A stretch of DNA of 64,000 nt from Coffea arabica (taxonomy: Eukaryota; Streptophyta; Magnoliopsida; Gentianales; Rubiaceae), in NCBI RefSeq assembly GCF_036785885.1, contig NC_092323.1, positions 14,888,501 through 14,952,500 of the forward strand, in the 5' to 3' direction. Under the pieces are notes generated by a model. That model did not search any database and was not told where the DNA came from. It saw only the letters and a program-made list of their open reading frames with translations. Below are positions 21,855 through 33,487 of this stretch, in pieces (the first letter of the stretch is position 1; each line of letters starts with the position of its first letter). The translations under genes were made by a program, and so were the position numbers.

Positions 21855-22930
21855 AACCTTTCGAAAGCAGACAGAAACTGGAGTACCTTGGCATCTCGCT
21901 TCATATAAGCTATCATTAGCTCCTAGTCCTGTAGCTTGCTATTAGGTCGTTTCCTTTCGAGGACTTGAAGCAAATGTGTCATGACCATGTTTCTATTATG
22001 CTTCATGAAAGTTTCATTGGAGCTATGATAGTTCCATTACTATTATGCTTGAGCGAGTCAAACAGCATAATTGCCAGCTGCCCAGTTCACTTCTTTGATA
22101 TGAACTTCAAACCTTTATGTACTTTTCTATTCCAAAAAAGGGAAACACATATTAGAGGAAAACGTTGCCAATTGGAAAATTTTTTACTCTCTTTTTGTGT
22201 AACTACATAGTCACCAACTGGTATAGCAAATTGAGGATGATATTCAAGGACCATAGAACTTTGTATGAAGATACATGCAAGGATATCGCAACGGATCTTC
22301 TGTCTCATATTCTGTGCTACTCTCTGTCCCGTTTTTTATTATATTACTATTTCTCCTACATAAATATCATGTTTTAGTTCTTTTTTATTTTCTTAAGATC
22401 CAATAATTATTAATTTTGTGTAGGAGACTATAAAACGGGACAGAGAGTGGCACAGAGTATGAGACAGAAGATCCATTGCGCTAAGATATGACCTAGTAAT
22501 AACAAAAGATATGGAAGTTAAGGTGCAATACGTGCTGTCATTTCTTAGCAAGACATTCAAGGTGGCAGTTAGGACAAGGCTAAGGTTATTAAAGCAACCT
22601 GTTTGAATCCAGAAACAGATTAAAATCAGATTTTCTCGCATTAAACACATATCAAGGAACAGCAGCAAGCTGTAAAATTACAACTGCCTGTGCTTTTGCC
22701 GAAAATTGCACGAAGGTCCATCAGCAACTGAAAAGCTTCTACGAGTAGCTATCTGATAACAATTGGACAGCAGTGAAAATTTCCTTTAGAAAGGCTACTG
22801 ATAAACTCATTCTTATACAATGATCACAACCAGAAACACATGCCAGTTAATTTAGCTTGTTAACATTTTCAACATTTGAGTAGTTGCAGAAAATCCAAAC
22901 ACAACAAATTGGTAAGTCAACATCCAACAA
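21838..22930 (-). pseudogene. unidentified decayed coding segment, duplicate B
   Basis: Second copy of the segment at 19671-20292, longer because it contains a 194-bp inverted-repeat insertion (22287-22480) and extra sequence. Shared landmarks are TTCACCAAATGAAACCTTTC at the left, ACATATTAGAGGAA in the middle and ACATGCCAGTTAATT with CAACA.TGTGC at the right. Minus-strand frames match copy A (MVLEYHPQ against MVCEYNPQ) but are broken. Identity unknown. Confidence 0.4.
22287..22480. mobile_element. fold-back element, 194 bp with about 50-bp inverted repeats
   Basis: The left arm starts CGCAACGGATCTTCTGTCTC and runs through CTGTCCCGTTTT. The right arm is its inverted copy ending GAAGATCCATTGCG, with only a few mismatches. 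The spacer is about 90 bp of AT-rich DNA. It is small enough to be a MITE; no target duplication was established. A transcript would fold into a long hairpin. Confidence 0.75.
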
Positions 22931-23792
22931 TGTGCAAAGAAACTTACTCCGGTGGCTAAGTAGCATGTCAGGCTTATTTTAAGCCAGCTTACCCTATATC
23001 TTGGCCAACGAAGCAAGCCATAAGAAGGAAAGGAAAATGCAGGAGTCAACAAGTCAAATGCTTAAATTGTAGAGAAATAATGTAGAGATCCTGACTCTCT
23101 TCATTTGGGAAAAAGAGTATCAGTTGTAGTTAAATCTCAGAATATTTTTGCTGTCCAAAAACACTTTAGTAATCACTTTCATACAGTTGCATGCTTGTCA
23201 ACCAGAAAAGGAAAAAGATATCATCATCAACTCACGAGTTGCAGTTTGCAAGTTGTAAGGTACAAGGTCTTTCATCGAGATCTACGCCAAATAGAAAGCA
23301 AAGCATTCCAATTGGCAGACGAAGTGTTTGCAATGATAAAAAGCAAAGTGATCCATTGTAGAAACGTCTCATGAAAGATAGTTTTCTTTGGTAAATGAAG
23401 GTTTCTGTTAACACACAAACTAAAAAGATGAGCAACAAAACTATGAAACGATCTGAAAAGTGCTAAAGTCAACTCAAAAGGGAAGGAGTAAAAGAAGGAG
23501 ACCAAGAAAAAAAAAATCAGGAATTGATGAGCATGCCAATATTAATCTGTGAAGTAATGTATGTTGATTGAGTATTTCATTTTCTCTTAGTTACAATTGA
23601 TCTTCTACAATAAATTTATATGGTTACATAAGCATTCATTCACAAACAGCATTTATTTCTTCCTAGTACAATATTAGAAAAGCACTAGTAAAATGAATAT
23701 TAATAGCCAATGCAACATTTCGCTGTAAATTCATGTCCCCATTGTTCATCTCAGAGATAGTTGCAGAGAAGCATGCAGAAGGTGTAGGAAGT
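22931..23792. other. intergenic region downstream of the ABCB pseudogene
   Basis: No recognisable gene. It includes the 3' flank of the minus-strand ABCB remnant. Confidence 0.5.
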
Positions 23793-26700
23793 TTAGCTGA
23801 TGTTATTGGTGGCATAGCGGTCACTTTGGAGGCTGAAAAGTGAGTAGTATGCTCCATTTGGACCTTTAGCCATCAGAGAAGAATGAGTCCCTTTCTCTAC
23901 TACTTTACCTTTGTCCAAAACCGCTATTATATCACAGCACTGGATTGTACTTAGCCTATGCGCTACAACCACACTAGTCCTTCCCACCACCACTCCCTCA
24001 AGTGCACCCTGTAGGAGCTTTCCTGATTGACTATCAAGTGCACTTGTTGCTTCATCCAACAATAATATTGCTGGATTTTTAAGTATAGCAACAATGGCAA
24101 TACGCTGCTTCTGACCACCAGATAGCTGCAATCCCCTGTCCCCGCACCATGTATCATATCCGTCCTGCAATGCTGCAACGAAGTCCTGAGCATTGGCAGC
24201 CTTAGAAGCCACAATGATCTCTGACTCGTTTACATCCTCTGATGCACAATATGCTAGATTTTGGCGTATGGTGCCTTCAAATAATGGGGGCTCCTGGCTA
24301 ACGAGTGCTATGTGTCGTCTTGAAGATCTTAAGTGATAAGATTTTATATCTTGACCATCAATCATCACAGTTCCTCCAAGTGGACTATAGAACCTCTCAA
24401 TTAAGCTGATTATGGTTGACTTTCCTGAGCCACTTTGTCCAACCACTGCTGTTGACTTTCCTGACTCAAATGTGAGTGAGAATCCTTTGAAAATGATGAC
24501 GTCCTGCCTGGCAGGATATGCGAAATCAACATCTGTTAGTGGGGCTTTAGTCCCACATTGCTAATAGTAAAGAAATTCTTTACTTTGCTACCTATAAATA
24601 TAGGGGTCTATGACCCAAAAAAACTAATAGTCCATATAATGCTCTCTTGCTTTAGTCTCACATTGCTAATAGTAAAGAAAATTCTTTCCTTTGCTACCTA
24701 TAAATATATATAGGGGTCCTATGATAGGATTAAATGCACCACTCAAGAGATCATTATATGGACTATTAGTTTCTTGGGTCATAGGACCCCTATATTTATA
24801 GGTAGCAAAGGAAAAAATTTCCTTTGCTATTAACGACGTGGGACTAAAGCCCAAGAAACTAATAGCCCATATAATACTCTCTTGAGTGGTGCATTTAATC
24901 CTATCATACGATCCCTATATTTATAGGTAGCAAAGGAAAGAATTCCTTTGCTATTAGCGATGTGGGACTAAAGCCACACTAACAACATCTTGCAATTCAA
25001 CATGGCCTATGATCTTTTCAGGCATGTGGCCTTTTCGGTCTTCAAGATCAATTTGGGAGTACCGGTCCTGAATTGCAAATACAGACCTAACTGCATCTAA
25101 ACCTGCAGCTAGATCACTAGTCATTGTTCCTGCATTAGCAATGCAACGACCAGTGCTTATCAGCATCAAAAGAGTTTGGAAAAGTGCTTTTGCTCCTAGA
25201 CAGCCATCGGCAATGAGTTTACCCCCGTACCAAGAATCAAGGGCCCACGTTAATGTCAACAAACTAGAGGATACCCCAAGCACAATACCAGCAAACCATG
25301 ATTGGCGAATACTTTCTTGTCGTGGTCCTTCTTGTGCTTTTTCGAGCATATGGAGAATTCGGGCTTGGCAGCTGAAGGCTGTGACAGTTCGAATATTGGT
25401 GACAGCTTCTGCTGCAAGCTTACTACTTTCTTCGTGAGCTTTAATGGACTTTTTTGACATGATTTTCAGGAGAGCAAACATACCATAATAGCAAATAATG
25501 AGAAGGGGTTGAGTGGCTAGTATCACCAACGCAAGCCTCCATGCAATAACAAGGCCCAAGGTGCATGCAATGGCCATTGCCGAAAAAGCATTGATGAGTA
25601 GCCCCATGCGATCACCCACTAATGAGTAATGACCGCACCTGTGCATGCCAAGTAAACGTCACTTAGATACTAGAGTTCAGCTACAGGATGTGCATTTTTT
25701 CCAACAGGTAGTGCAACAAAGTTGTTCTTTTCAATGTATGTTCTAACTTGTATCTTAAAATGAGTCATTTCTTAATGATTAGTTCAAAGAGAGCTACAGG
25801 GTAACATGTTCCAAGTATACAGATTTGCACAGTTTCCATTCAAGCCTGGATTGGTTCAAGCCTGTAGCACCAGACTAATAGGATTTTTTTTTTCCTTTTT
25901 GGTTGGACATCTCTAGGATAGTTCAGAAAATTGTTTTCCATAGTGAACCTTGGTTCTGTTCAGCACTATATGGTCATGAGGACAATAAGACCAGCATAGT
26001 GATAATTAGCCTGTTTTACCGGCAAATCATCTAAAAGTGAGCATTGAAGGCTCACTGTCTTCATGAAGTCCTCCAAAATAAATCTAGTAAATTATGGATT
26101 TCAATAGATATTAGGATAACTGGTTTTAAATAAAAATACATGTTTCATTTTGAACAGGCGAAATGGATCCTTAAATTAACTAGACCAATAGTCGAAAGTT
26201 TCAAACATAGACTTGGTTGTAACAAATCTAAACTGGTGTATCATGTAATCAGAGCCAACACTGAGTAAGCCATTGTTACAAGATTAGATTCAATACTCAA
26301 AGCTGCATTAAATGATGTTTCCTGGGGAAGAATCCTACTTACCACATTGGCTAGTCTGGAGCAAACAACACCAGTTGTGTTCTCATCCTGATCAAACCAC
26401 CCAATTTCAAAGCTGAGCATCTTGGCAACCATCATTTCTCGGATTCTCTTGGTCAAGTGCTCCCCCATTGATGCAAAATTATAATGCTGGCATATGTTTA
26501 TAAACACTGAGAACAATGCAAGCCCCACAAAGCACAAGGCATATACTTCTGTCTTCTGCTTGATCTCTTTATGATCCGTCAAGAAATACACTGATATCAT
26601 CGACCCCATGGCACATGCATAAGATGGTTGAATTGCACAAAATAACATAGCACTTACACATCCCGCTGTTGCCTGCCTCCATTCAGGAACATTAATTGCC

Positions 26701-26798
26701 AGTAGTCTTCTGAATGAGGGTACTGAAAAAACTTGATCACTAGAACTTGTTCCATTGTCTGCTCTATGGCTTAGACAATTCATTAGACAATCTAACAT
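23793..26798 (-). pseudogene. ABCB (MDR/P-glycoprotein) transporter, C-terminal half only, disrupted
   Basis: Two coding blocks, 26343-26798 and 23793-25638, correspond to the linker, second membrane domain and second nucleotide-binding domain of a full-length plant ABCB exporter (ABCB15-like group). The ATPase has Walker [10 protein letters not shown], signature LSGGQKQR, Walker [13 protein letters not shown] and H-loop VAHRLST. The first half of the transporter (TMD1-NBD1) is absent upstream. Lesions: a 451-bp element inserted at 24534-24984 just before NBD2; an imperfect 7-bp duplication near 25619-25633 that shifts frame right after the exon start, giving a stop; three residues missing at SRLANV where SRLAKDANV is usual; one codon lost between the signature and Walker B (RIAIVAIL for RIAIARAIL). 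Clearly a pseudogene. Confidence 0.9.
24534..24984. mobile_element. palindromic TG..CA element, 451 bp, 5-bp TSD, inside ABCB
   Basis: The insertion splits the ABCB frame. It starts TGTTAGTG and ends CACTAACA and is flanked by ACATC on both sides (24529-24533 and 24985-24989). Inside are four copies of a module with TTTAGTCYCACATTGCTAAT and CTACCTATAAATATAGGG, two in each orientation, so the whole element folds on itself. TG..CA ends with a 5-bp duplication and a TATA word fit an LTR or TRIM-type retroelement, while the palindromic layout fits a fold-back element. No coding sequence is present. Confidence 0.85.
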
Positions 26799-27051
26799 TA
26801 TTATGCATTTGATTTTAAAAAAATTGACATATTATTAATTAGCTTAGATGATTTTATTCTCCATTATGAATGTTAGACTTGGGTTTTATTCCACCAATCA
26901 GGATTGAAAATTGCGATTTAATCCCTGTTTACTTCCTCTACAGCTACGCACAGTTTTGGAACAGAGGGACGACTAAGATGAATCAAGCTTAATAAAGAAA
27001 GATGCAAACTAAAATACACTTAGCTGATTAGCCAATACTTTTTTTTTTCTT

Positions 27052-27073
27052 AGAGAGAGAGAGAGAGAGAGAG
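27052..27073. repeat. (GA)n microsatellite
   Basis: Eleven AG units following a T-rich run. Confidence 0.9.
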
Positions 27074-27310
27074 GAATAGCTGTAGCACTTAGCAGTCTTG
27101 TGCAATGTTAATTGGAATTTTATTGTCTGAATTTCTATCTAAATAGTGTATAAATTACAAAGTTTGTATGCTAATTAAAATTAAATTTACAAAAAAACAA
27201 AAAAAAAAGGTGAGAGAAAAGCTTAATTGAAATTACATGTGGTCTCCTGTCCTGTCTTCTCCTTTATGATTTTAACTCCATAATTTATTATTTAAAAAAT
27301 GGCCTGATAT

Positions 27311-27381
27311 CTCTGCAGTTAGTAGTAGAGTTTAATTGATCATTATCTGCAGTTAGTAGTAGAGTTTAACTGATCATTATT
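27311..27381. repeat. 35-bp tandem duplication
   Basis: Two consecutive copies of TCTGCAGTTAGTAGTAGAGT... differing by one base, each ending TGATCATTAT. Confidence 0.9.
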
Positions 27382-29819
27382 TTGTTCAATCTTTGCAGAC
27401 CATTCATTCTCCAGATTCTTTTTTTTTAAAAAAAATTAGTTTCTGCAGGAAATACAATAATATACAACATGAATTGCATTATCTATGATATATTTATCAG
27501 TCTATGCAGCTGCAATTAACAAGAGTAGAAGTATTTAACAGCAAATTATTGTTATATATGGTAATCAAAATCTCTATACTGACCACCTTCACAAGATGAT
27601 GCAAGTGGTTTTCTCAAAATTCAAACCCCACCCACCCCCCAAAAAAGAATTTCTGATTCAAGAAATGAAGAACAAAGCAGGAGATTCTGAGAAAGTGAAC
27701 GCATAAAACGATAAGCAACATGCAGATAACAATAATGATATCTTTTTCCTTGTCAAAGATGCCGCATGAGTTCTTGAGTGCAGAAATGGAGAATAATCAG
27801 TTATTATGGTAAATTATTCAGTGCCACAATAGATAACCAATAATATGATATAGAAATAAACCATCAAACCGATTTCAAAGTATAAATTCTTTACAAAATT
27901 GGTGGTATTTTTAAATTTTTTTGGCAATCAATTGAACCTTCATATGAGTTGGCAAAAAAAGTGCATGTATTGCTTGAGTTTGCTACATATTCTCTGATAT
28001 GACTATGTTTATACATCAAATTTGAATGATTAACCAACAACTAATCAAACAAAATTTAGTTTTGATTTTTCTTTGTTATTTTTTCTCACATATATATTTA
28101 TATACACACACACTCGTACAAGTTAGGAGAGCGGAGAAATGGACTATAACAAAGCTAGGAATATTAGTCGTACATTTGTACAATGGTAGTACATTGCCGT
28201 AAGAAAAGTGTATAGTTAGAGTTTTTTAAAAATAAATCTTGTGAGTTAATGATTATTGGATAACAACTTATATTTAATTATCTTGGTACCAAAAGCTGCT
28301 AAAAAATATTCTTTTAAATAATTTGTTCAAATTGAAAGATTTTTCTTAAATCCCAAAAAGTAAATATCTGATCGAGAGTTACGAAGTCAGCTTTTCCAAT
28401 TGGAAAAAAACAATCTAAAAAAAAGGAAAAAGACAGATAAAATAACTTTTATCCCTTTCTTTTTGAACATGGATTCAAGCTCTTCCTTTTCACGAATTTC
28501 CCCTAAATAATTTGTATCCCCTTCTTTTTTAGAGCATGGCAGCAAAAGATTTGAAAGTAAAATTCAGCATTTCCCTTTAAACGTTCTACCTGGGCAAAGT
28601 TCTTTTAACGTGTTTATCTAAAATTTTACTATAAACAATAGTTGTTCTATAAAAAAAGGTTGGTATTTGTGCAAAACACACTATTTTTATAAAACACCCT
28701 TTCCCTTATCCCCCTCTACTCGCTATCCATCACTGGCAACCTCTATCATTCACCACCATTACCTACTTCTGTCACTAGTACCCTACTTAATGTATTATTT
28801 TTTCTGGGTGTTTTTAAAAAATTTGTGGTGTTGTAGAGTGTTAAGATGGATGATGTTTAAACAAACTTTATTTTTCTAAAATGAGTCAAAAATATATGCC
28901 ATCCAAACAGACCATCCAAATAGTGAATATATTCAAGAACCCACAAAAAGTGATGGAGAAAAAGTGTAGTTATAAAAACCTGAAGAGTAGTACCCAAGTT
29001 GAACTCATCATCACCTTGTAAAATGAGACGGATATGTGATTTTTTTTTTTTTTTGTTTATTTGTAAGTTGGACTCATCATCACCTTCATATTCCTTGATT
29101 ATTTAGCGTCATATACATCACCTTGATGATTCGCATCAAAATTTGTCACCTTTTTTTTTCAGCATTACTGAGATCAGATAATATTGAAGATGCGATCCAA
29201 GCATACAGGTCAGTTTTGGAAGTGTGCTAACTGCTAAGTATGATGTTCATATATTGGTTGACATTCTACTTGGATAAAAAACTTTCAACATTACCTCTAC
29301 ACAGTTACTATTGAAAAAGTCAAATATCAATTTTTCTCAATATTTTATTTATATTATAACACATTTTTCAATCATTTTTTTTATTTTTCTAATCACCTTT
29401 TTATCTCATATACATTGTATAAAAAATATTTATACTACAATAATGATTTCAAATAATCGCCTATCTAAGCATAATACTTAGATGATAACCATGAATATAA
29501 CCATGGTCTACAAAGATGTTAGTCCTCTATACTATACTCAAATAGGTTGGCTGCCCTAGATCTTTAGGTACATGGGAAAAACTTCCACTTCTAAATACTG
29601 GGGGACTTTTCATTAAAATATATTTTTTTTTTTGGGAGTTCATGTCTTATTGTTATTGTTGTCTTCCCATGGAGCTCTAGTCGTCATGGCACAAATTTTC
29701 TTGAGAAACCATCTAACGTGAACTCAAAGCTAGATTTCGAGCCTAAAGTGTTCTGATTGCCAAAAGGTTATCATCTAAGTAAATAGTTACATGCAGGACA
29801 GAGTGTCAAGATTAAAGCC

Positions 29820-30095
29820 TTGTTTAATAACCTAGTTCAGCATTTAAAATTAATGGATTAAGATCTTAACATATTCAGATTATTTGATAACCAAAAATTG
29901 AGCATCTGATTAATTAAGTTGCACTGAATTTCTTAAGCAAAACTTGCTCCCAAAATTAAGTGATAAGCTATTCACTTATCACTGAATGTGATATGCACTC
30001 AATTGTATTAGATTTAATACTTAATAATTCAATAATTTAATGGATTCAAACTTCAGTTTTCAGACTTCAATTTTATCAAACGCACCCTAAGTCTT
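29820..30095. mobile_element. possible MITE remnant
   Basis: The left edge reads GCCTTGTTTAATAACC and the right edge ATCAAACGCACCCTAAG, with mirrored motifs such as TTCAGCATTTAA and TTAATGGATT between. It resembles a common class of plant non-autonomous elements, but the inverted ends are weak and no target duplication was found. Confidence 0.35.
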
Positions 30096-30189
30096 TTCCT
30101 TAATCTTCTTTTCTTAATTCCATTGTTCTTTTCTTTTTCTGCTTGAATAATCAGTAATACTTGAGTTCTTGATAAGGAGTATCACTAAA

Positions 30190-30524
30190 AGATGAATCAA
30201 ATTACTCGATATTTGAATCGAGCATGGCTCAATAAGAGCCCGTTCATGTTTGGCTTGCTAGCTAATCAAGTTTGAATATCATTTTGTGTTTGATAAACTT
30301 TCAAATTTGATTCGAATTCAATTTGATTAGCATATAAGTGAAATTTATATAAGAAGTTCACACTATTTGAGCTCAACTCAGAGTTCAACTCGATAAAAGC
30401 TGTTTCGAATTAGACTCAAGAAGCAAATAAGTTAAGTTTGAACAAAATTTCAAATTCATCAAAATAATCAAACAAATCTAAACACTAGGGTATTCGACTT
30501 GTTTAAATTCCTTTACATCCCTAA
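30190..30524. repeat. dispersed repeat, copy 1
   Basis: Colinear with 63194-63460. Shared segments include RGATGAATCAA at the start and AAAATAATCAAACAAAT..AACACTA.G.T.TTCGA near the end. Sequence is AT-rich with TTCGA/TCAAATT words and no ORF. Class is unknown. Confidence 0.6.
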
Positions 30525-31970
30525 ACAGGAGAGCTCTATCGGGATATTTTTCTTTTCCTGTTTAGGTAGAAAATTTAAATAGTTATAAAATACTTTTATC
30601 AGAGGGTTGAATCAAGATTCCTTGATCGGTGACTCTTTAACTCTTTTCCCTGAGAAGAACTCTGCTAGTTGACTATGGAACTAGAGAGAGCCGCGCCACT
30701 TGGAGCTCACTGGATTTAATTAATAGCCGGGAAGTCCACCGTTGCCAGGTTACAGTTGCAGGTTCCAAAGCAACTTTTGCCTATATTGGAAAACACAAAT
30801 CTTTTTCTTTCTTCAGATCAGCATTAGTCAAAGAGAATCATGTCCACCGATTTGAAGAAAGGTTGCTCTTCCTCGGTTCCTCCAAGCCCAGATGTTCTGG
30901 AAGAAGTAAAGAAATGCATATGAATGATTAAATAAATGGTTCTTCTATAATTCGCTGTTAGCTAAATATATACATTGCAATACTTTTGGACTTTTTCATT
31001 GGTGGAGAAGGAGCTGCTGCCTTGGTCTCGGCCACATGTCCTCTAGTCTACAGGTTTCTCTGAAGTGCGTTGCTGCTGAGATTTGGCCGGGTGCTGCAAG
31101 GCTTTTTTACTTACTTTGCATAATTTGCACTTTTTTCAGCCATAGGATCGAGGTTGGATTTGGCAATGTTGCTTAACTTAGACTTGTTCTGATTTTTTTC
31201 AGCAACAACTCACTAACTTGCTTAACACATAAATCATGGGGAAAATTTATGGAAAAAGCATGCAAAAAAACTACATAAAGTTCACTTGATTGATCTGCAT
31301 AATCATGAATGTCTATAATTTTGACAGAGACCTCGACATCGATCCAAGGTTTATATATTTTCATTGGCATTAATATCAAGCATATCTAAAAGTACAGGCC
31401 TTTCCACATTCACTTTGTACAACCTGAAGAATTTCATGACTTGGTTAATTGGCCTTCTCTTCCTGGTTTGTATAGTCCTAATTTGTTTTTCCTCTTAATG
31501 ATTTCCTGTTGTCTTGGATCATCAAATGCGGCAGAATTTGCCCTAAGCCTTTCCTTATTTCTGATACATGTATTTTCTTCACGTAATTGGCCGGCTAATT
31601 AGGATTCTTGAAGAGTGTTAAAGGGATTAATAAAAAAAAATAAAGAACTTTGCTTCCCTCTGTTTTGTCTTCAACGCCACAATAGCACATATATCAGTTG
31701 AACACAAAAGTACTCCTTTAAGAGCACGTTCTTATTGCGCTAGAATCATCACGTGTAAATCTTGAATGGGTATTCAGCCTAATGTGATTGTCATGAATCT
31801 ACTAATTAAAATATTCAATCACATCCAATTTAAATTGACTGGACAAGCCTAGTATAAATAGCTAATCTCGATTACTAAACAAGTGTGCCTATTACTACTA
31901 GCCTGTTAGTCAAAAAGGAAAAAAAAATTACTACCAGCCTGACTTGCCCCAACGGGAGCCATCACCTACT
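30525..31970. other. intergenic; upstream of the NIP pseudogene
   Basis: No coding region supported. It would include the former promoter of the aquaporin remnant. Confidence 0.5.
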
Positions 31971-33487
31971 ATGGCCAACAAGCCCGACTCAACTTCAATA
32001 GTTAGTATGAATTCTCCAACAAGGAATTCCCGTGATGATTTATCTATGCTGGAGCAAGCAAAGAAAACAGTTAAACGCGTAATGATTGCCAAAATGGTTT
32101 CAAAGCCCGAGTCTCCTTCAATCTATCAGTAGGTGATCAGTTTAGCTATGCTGATTACTATGCACCGTGTACTAGCTAGTGTAATGTGATTTCCATCTAT
32201 TTAGGTGTTAAATACTGAAATTTTATCATTTACTTGTGTGGAAAAAGCACTTGCAGAGCTAGTTGGCACCTACATATTCATATTTATAGGTGTTGGATCC
32301 ATGGTTCAAAGTCGTGGTCGCGGTCGCGGTCCGGAACGTTCCACATCGGTTTCGGCATATCAGTCGCGGTCTCGATGAGATGCAAATTTTAAAGTATTTA
32401 ATATTCTAAAAATTATTAATAATATAAAAAAAGTATGCTAAACAAAAATAATAAAAAATAGCAAAAGAAATGGCCAAGTCAATCCGTCACGGTATAACTC
32501 GGCCGATTTCTCGTCTTGACTCGGTGTGACTCGACCGAGTCAATCCGTCGCGGTGACGTCTCGGCCGATTTCTCGGCGAGTTAAGTATCTCGGTATCGTT
32601 TCGTCAAGGTATCGTATCGGTAGGAGTCGAGACGGTGACGACTCGGCCGAGTCGTCTCGGTCTCGGCCGAGACTTCGAACCATGGTTGGATCGGGTTCTT
32701 GTTGATAGAATAACTCCACTCACAATCATTCATGCATGTGATTGTATTGTAGGTGGCTTATCTATGTCGTCTGTCAGTTGGTCGGTTCAACGCTTGCATG
32801 CCTAACCTTGAAGTTGTTATTCAATGGGCAACCTGATATACTTCCAATTCTTACTCAGCACAAAAGCTCATGCTCAACTAGTGATGTTGAAGCAATAGCG
32901 TGGGAACTCATTATCATTTTCATTCTAATGTTCGTCTGTGCAGCAGTACCTGAAGATCCCTCCGCAAGTAATCCTTAAACAATAGTAACTAGAAGCTAAA
33001 TGCATAATAGGATCAAGTAAGTATGTTTAGCTGCTGGAGAAAGTTTTCTTGTGATCTTTTGACAAAAAGCTTTGTTGGATTCATGCATGAAAACAGAACA
33101 AGGCACTATCTGGGGTGGCAATTGGAGGTGCAGTCTCGTTTAATGTCATCATAGCTGGGTAAAGACAACCTCAATTTAGATCACATTACCAATTCTTTCT
33201 GTCTCTTTCAAGAAAAAAATTTAAAAAAAAAAACTTGTAAAGGTGACTTGCTTTTTAATGAAAAATGCAGGCCCATCACTGGAGCTTCAATGAATCCGGG
33301 AAGGAGTATCGGAGCTGCAATAGCCGCTGGTGCCTATAAAAACCTTTGGGTCTACATCGTGGCACCCGTCCTTGGCTCCCTGGCTGCAATACTGGTATAC
33401 TGTCTCCTCCGAGTGCCAGAGTCAGAAAAGGAAGAAACTAGCACCAATGTCAATCATAAAGATTTTTACTTTCATCCTGATGTATGA
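31971..33487 (+). pseudogene. NIP-type aquaporin, broken copy
   Basis: Pieces of a nodulin-26-like intrinsic protein lie in order. A possible N-terminal exon starts at 31971 (MANKPDSTSIV..) with donor near 32128. Helix 1 is LAELVGTYIFIFIGVGS (about 32248-32299). After a transposon the frame resumes as VLVDRITPLTII, but only with a one-base shift. Then come VCQLVGSTLACLTLKLLFNGQ (32742-32978), LSGVAIGGAVSFNVIIAG (exon 33097-33158) and GPITGASMNPGRSIG with the last helix (exon 33271-33487). The second NPA-type loop is present as NPG, common in NIPs. The segment with the first NPA loop is missing, apparently deleted between 32730 and 32755. With insertion, frameshift and deletion it cannot make a channel. 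It would have been a plasma-membrane metalloid/small-solute channel. Confidence 0.85.
32300..32684. mobile_element. non-autonomous DNA transposon inside the NIP pseudogene, 385 bp, 8-bp TSD
   Basis: The ends are CATGGTTCAAAGTC and GACTTCGAACCATG, inverted repeats with one mismatch. Identical GTTGGATC duplications flank it at 32292-32299 and 32685-32692. Subterminal parts are dense in CGGCCGAGTC/GACTCGGCC words. It interrupts the codons for the first membrane helix. There is no ORF. The 8-bp duplication suggests hAT, but the GC-rich TCGGCCGAG ends also occur in Mutator-like families. Confidence 0.85.

Larger units (their letters stand above)
26799..29819. other. intergenic region with microsatellites and short duplications
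   Basis: No gene recognised. It holds a (GA)n tract at 27052-27073, a 35-bp tandem duplication at 27311-27381, and a direct repeat AAGTTGRACTCATCATCACC near 28996 and 29067. The missing N-terminal half of the ABCB gene is not found here. Confidence 0.6.

Noticed and set aside
24666-24854. minus-strand 62-codon ORF
   Set aside because: It lies inside the palindromic insertion and is made of its repeats.
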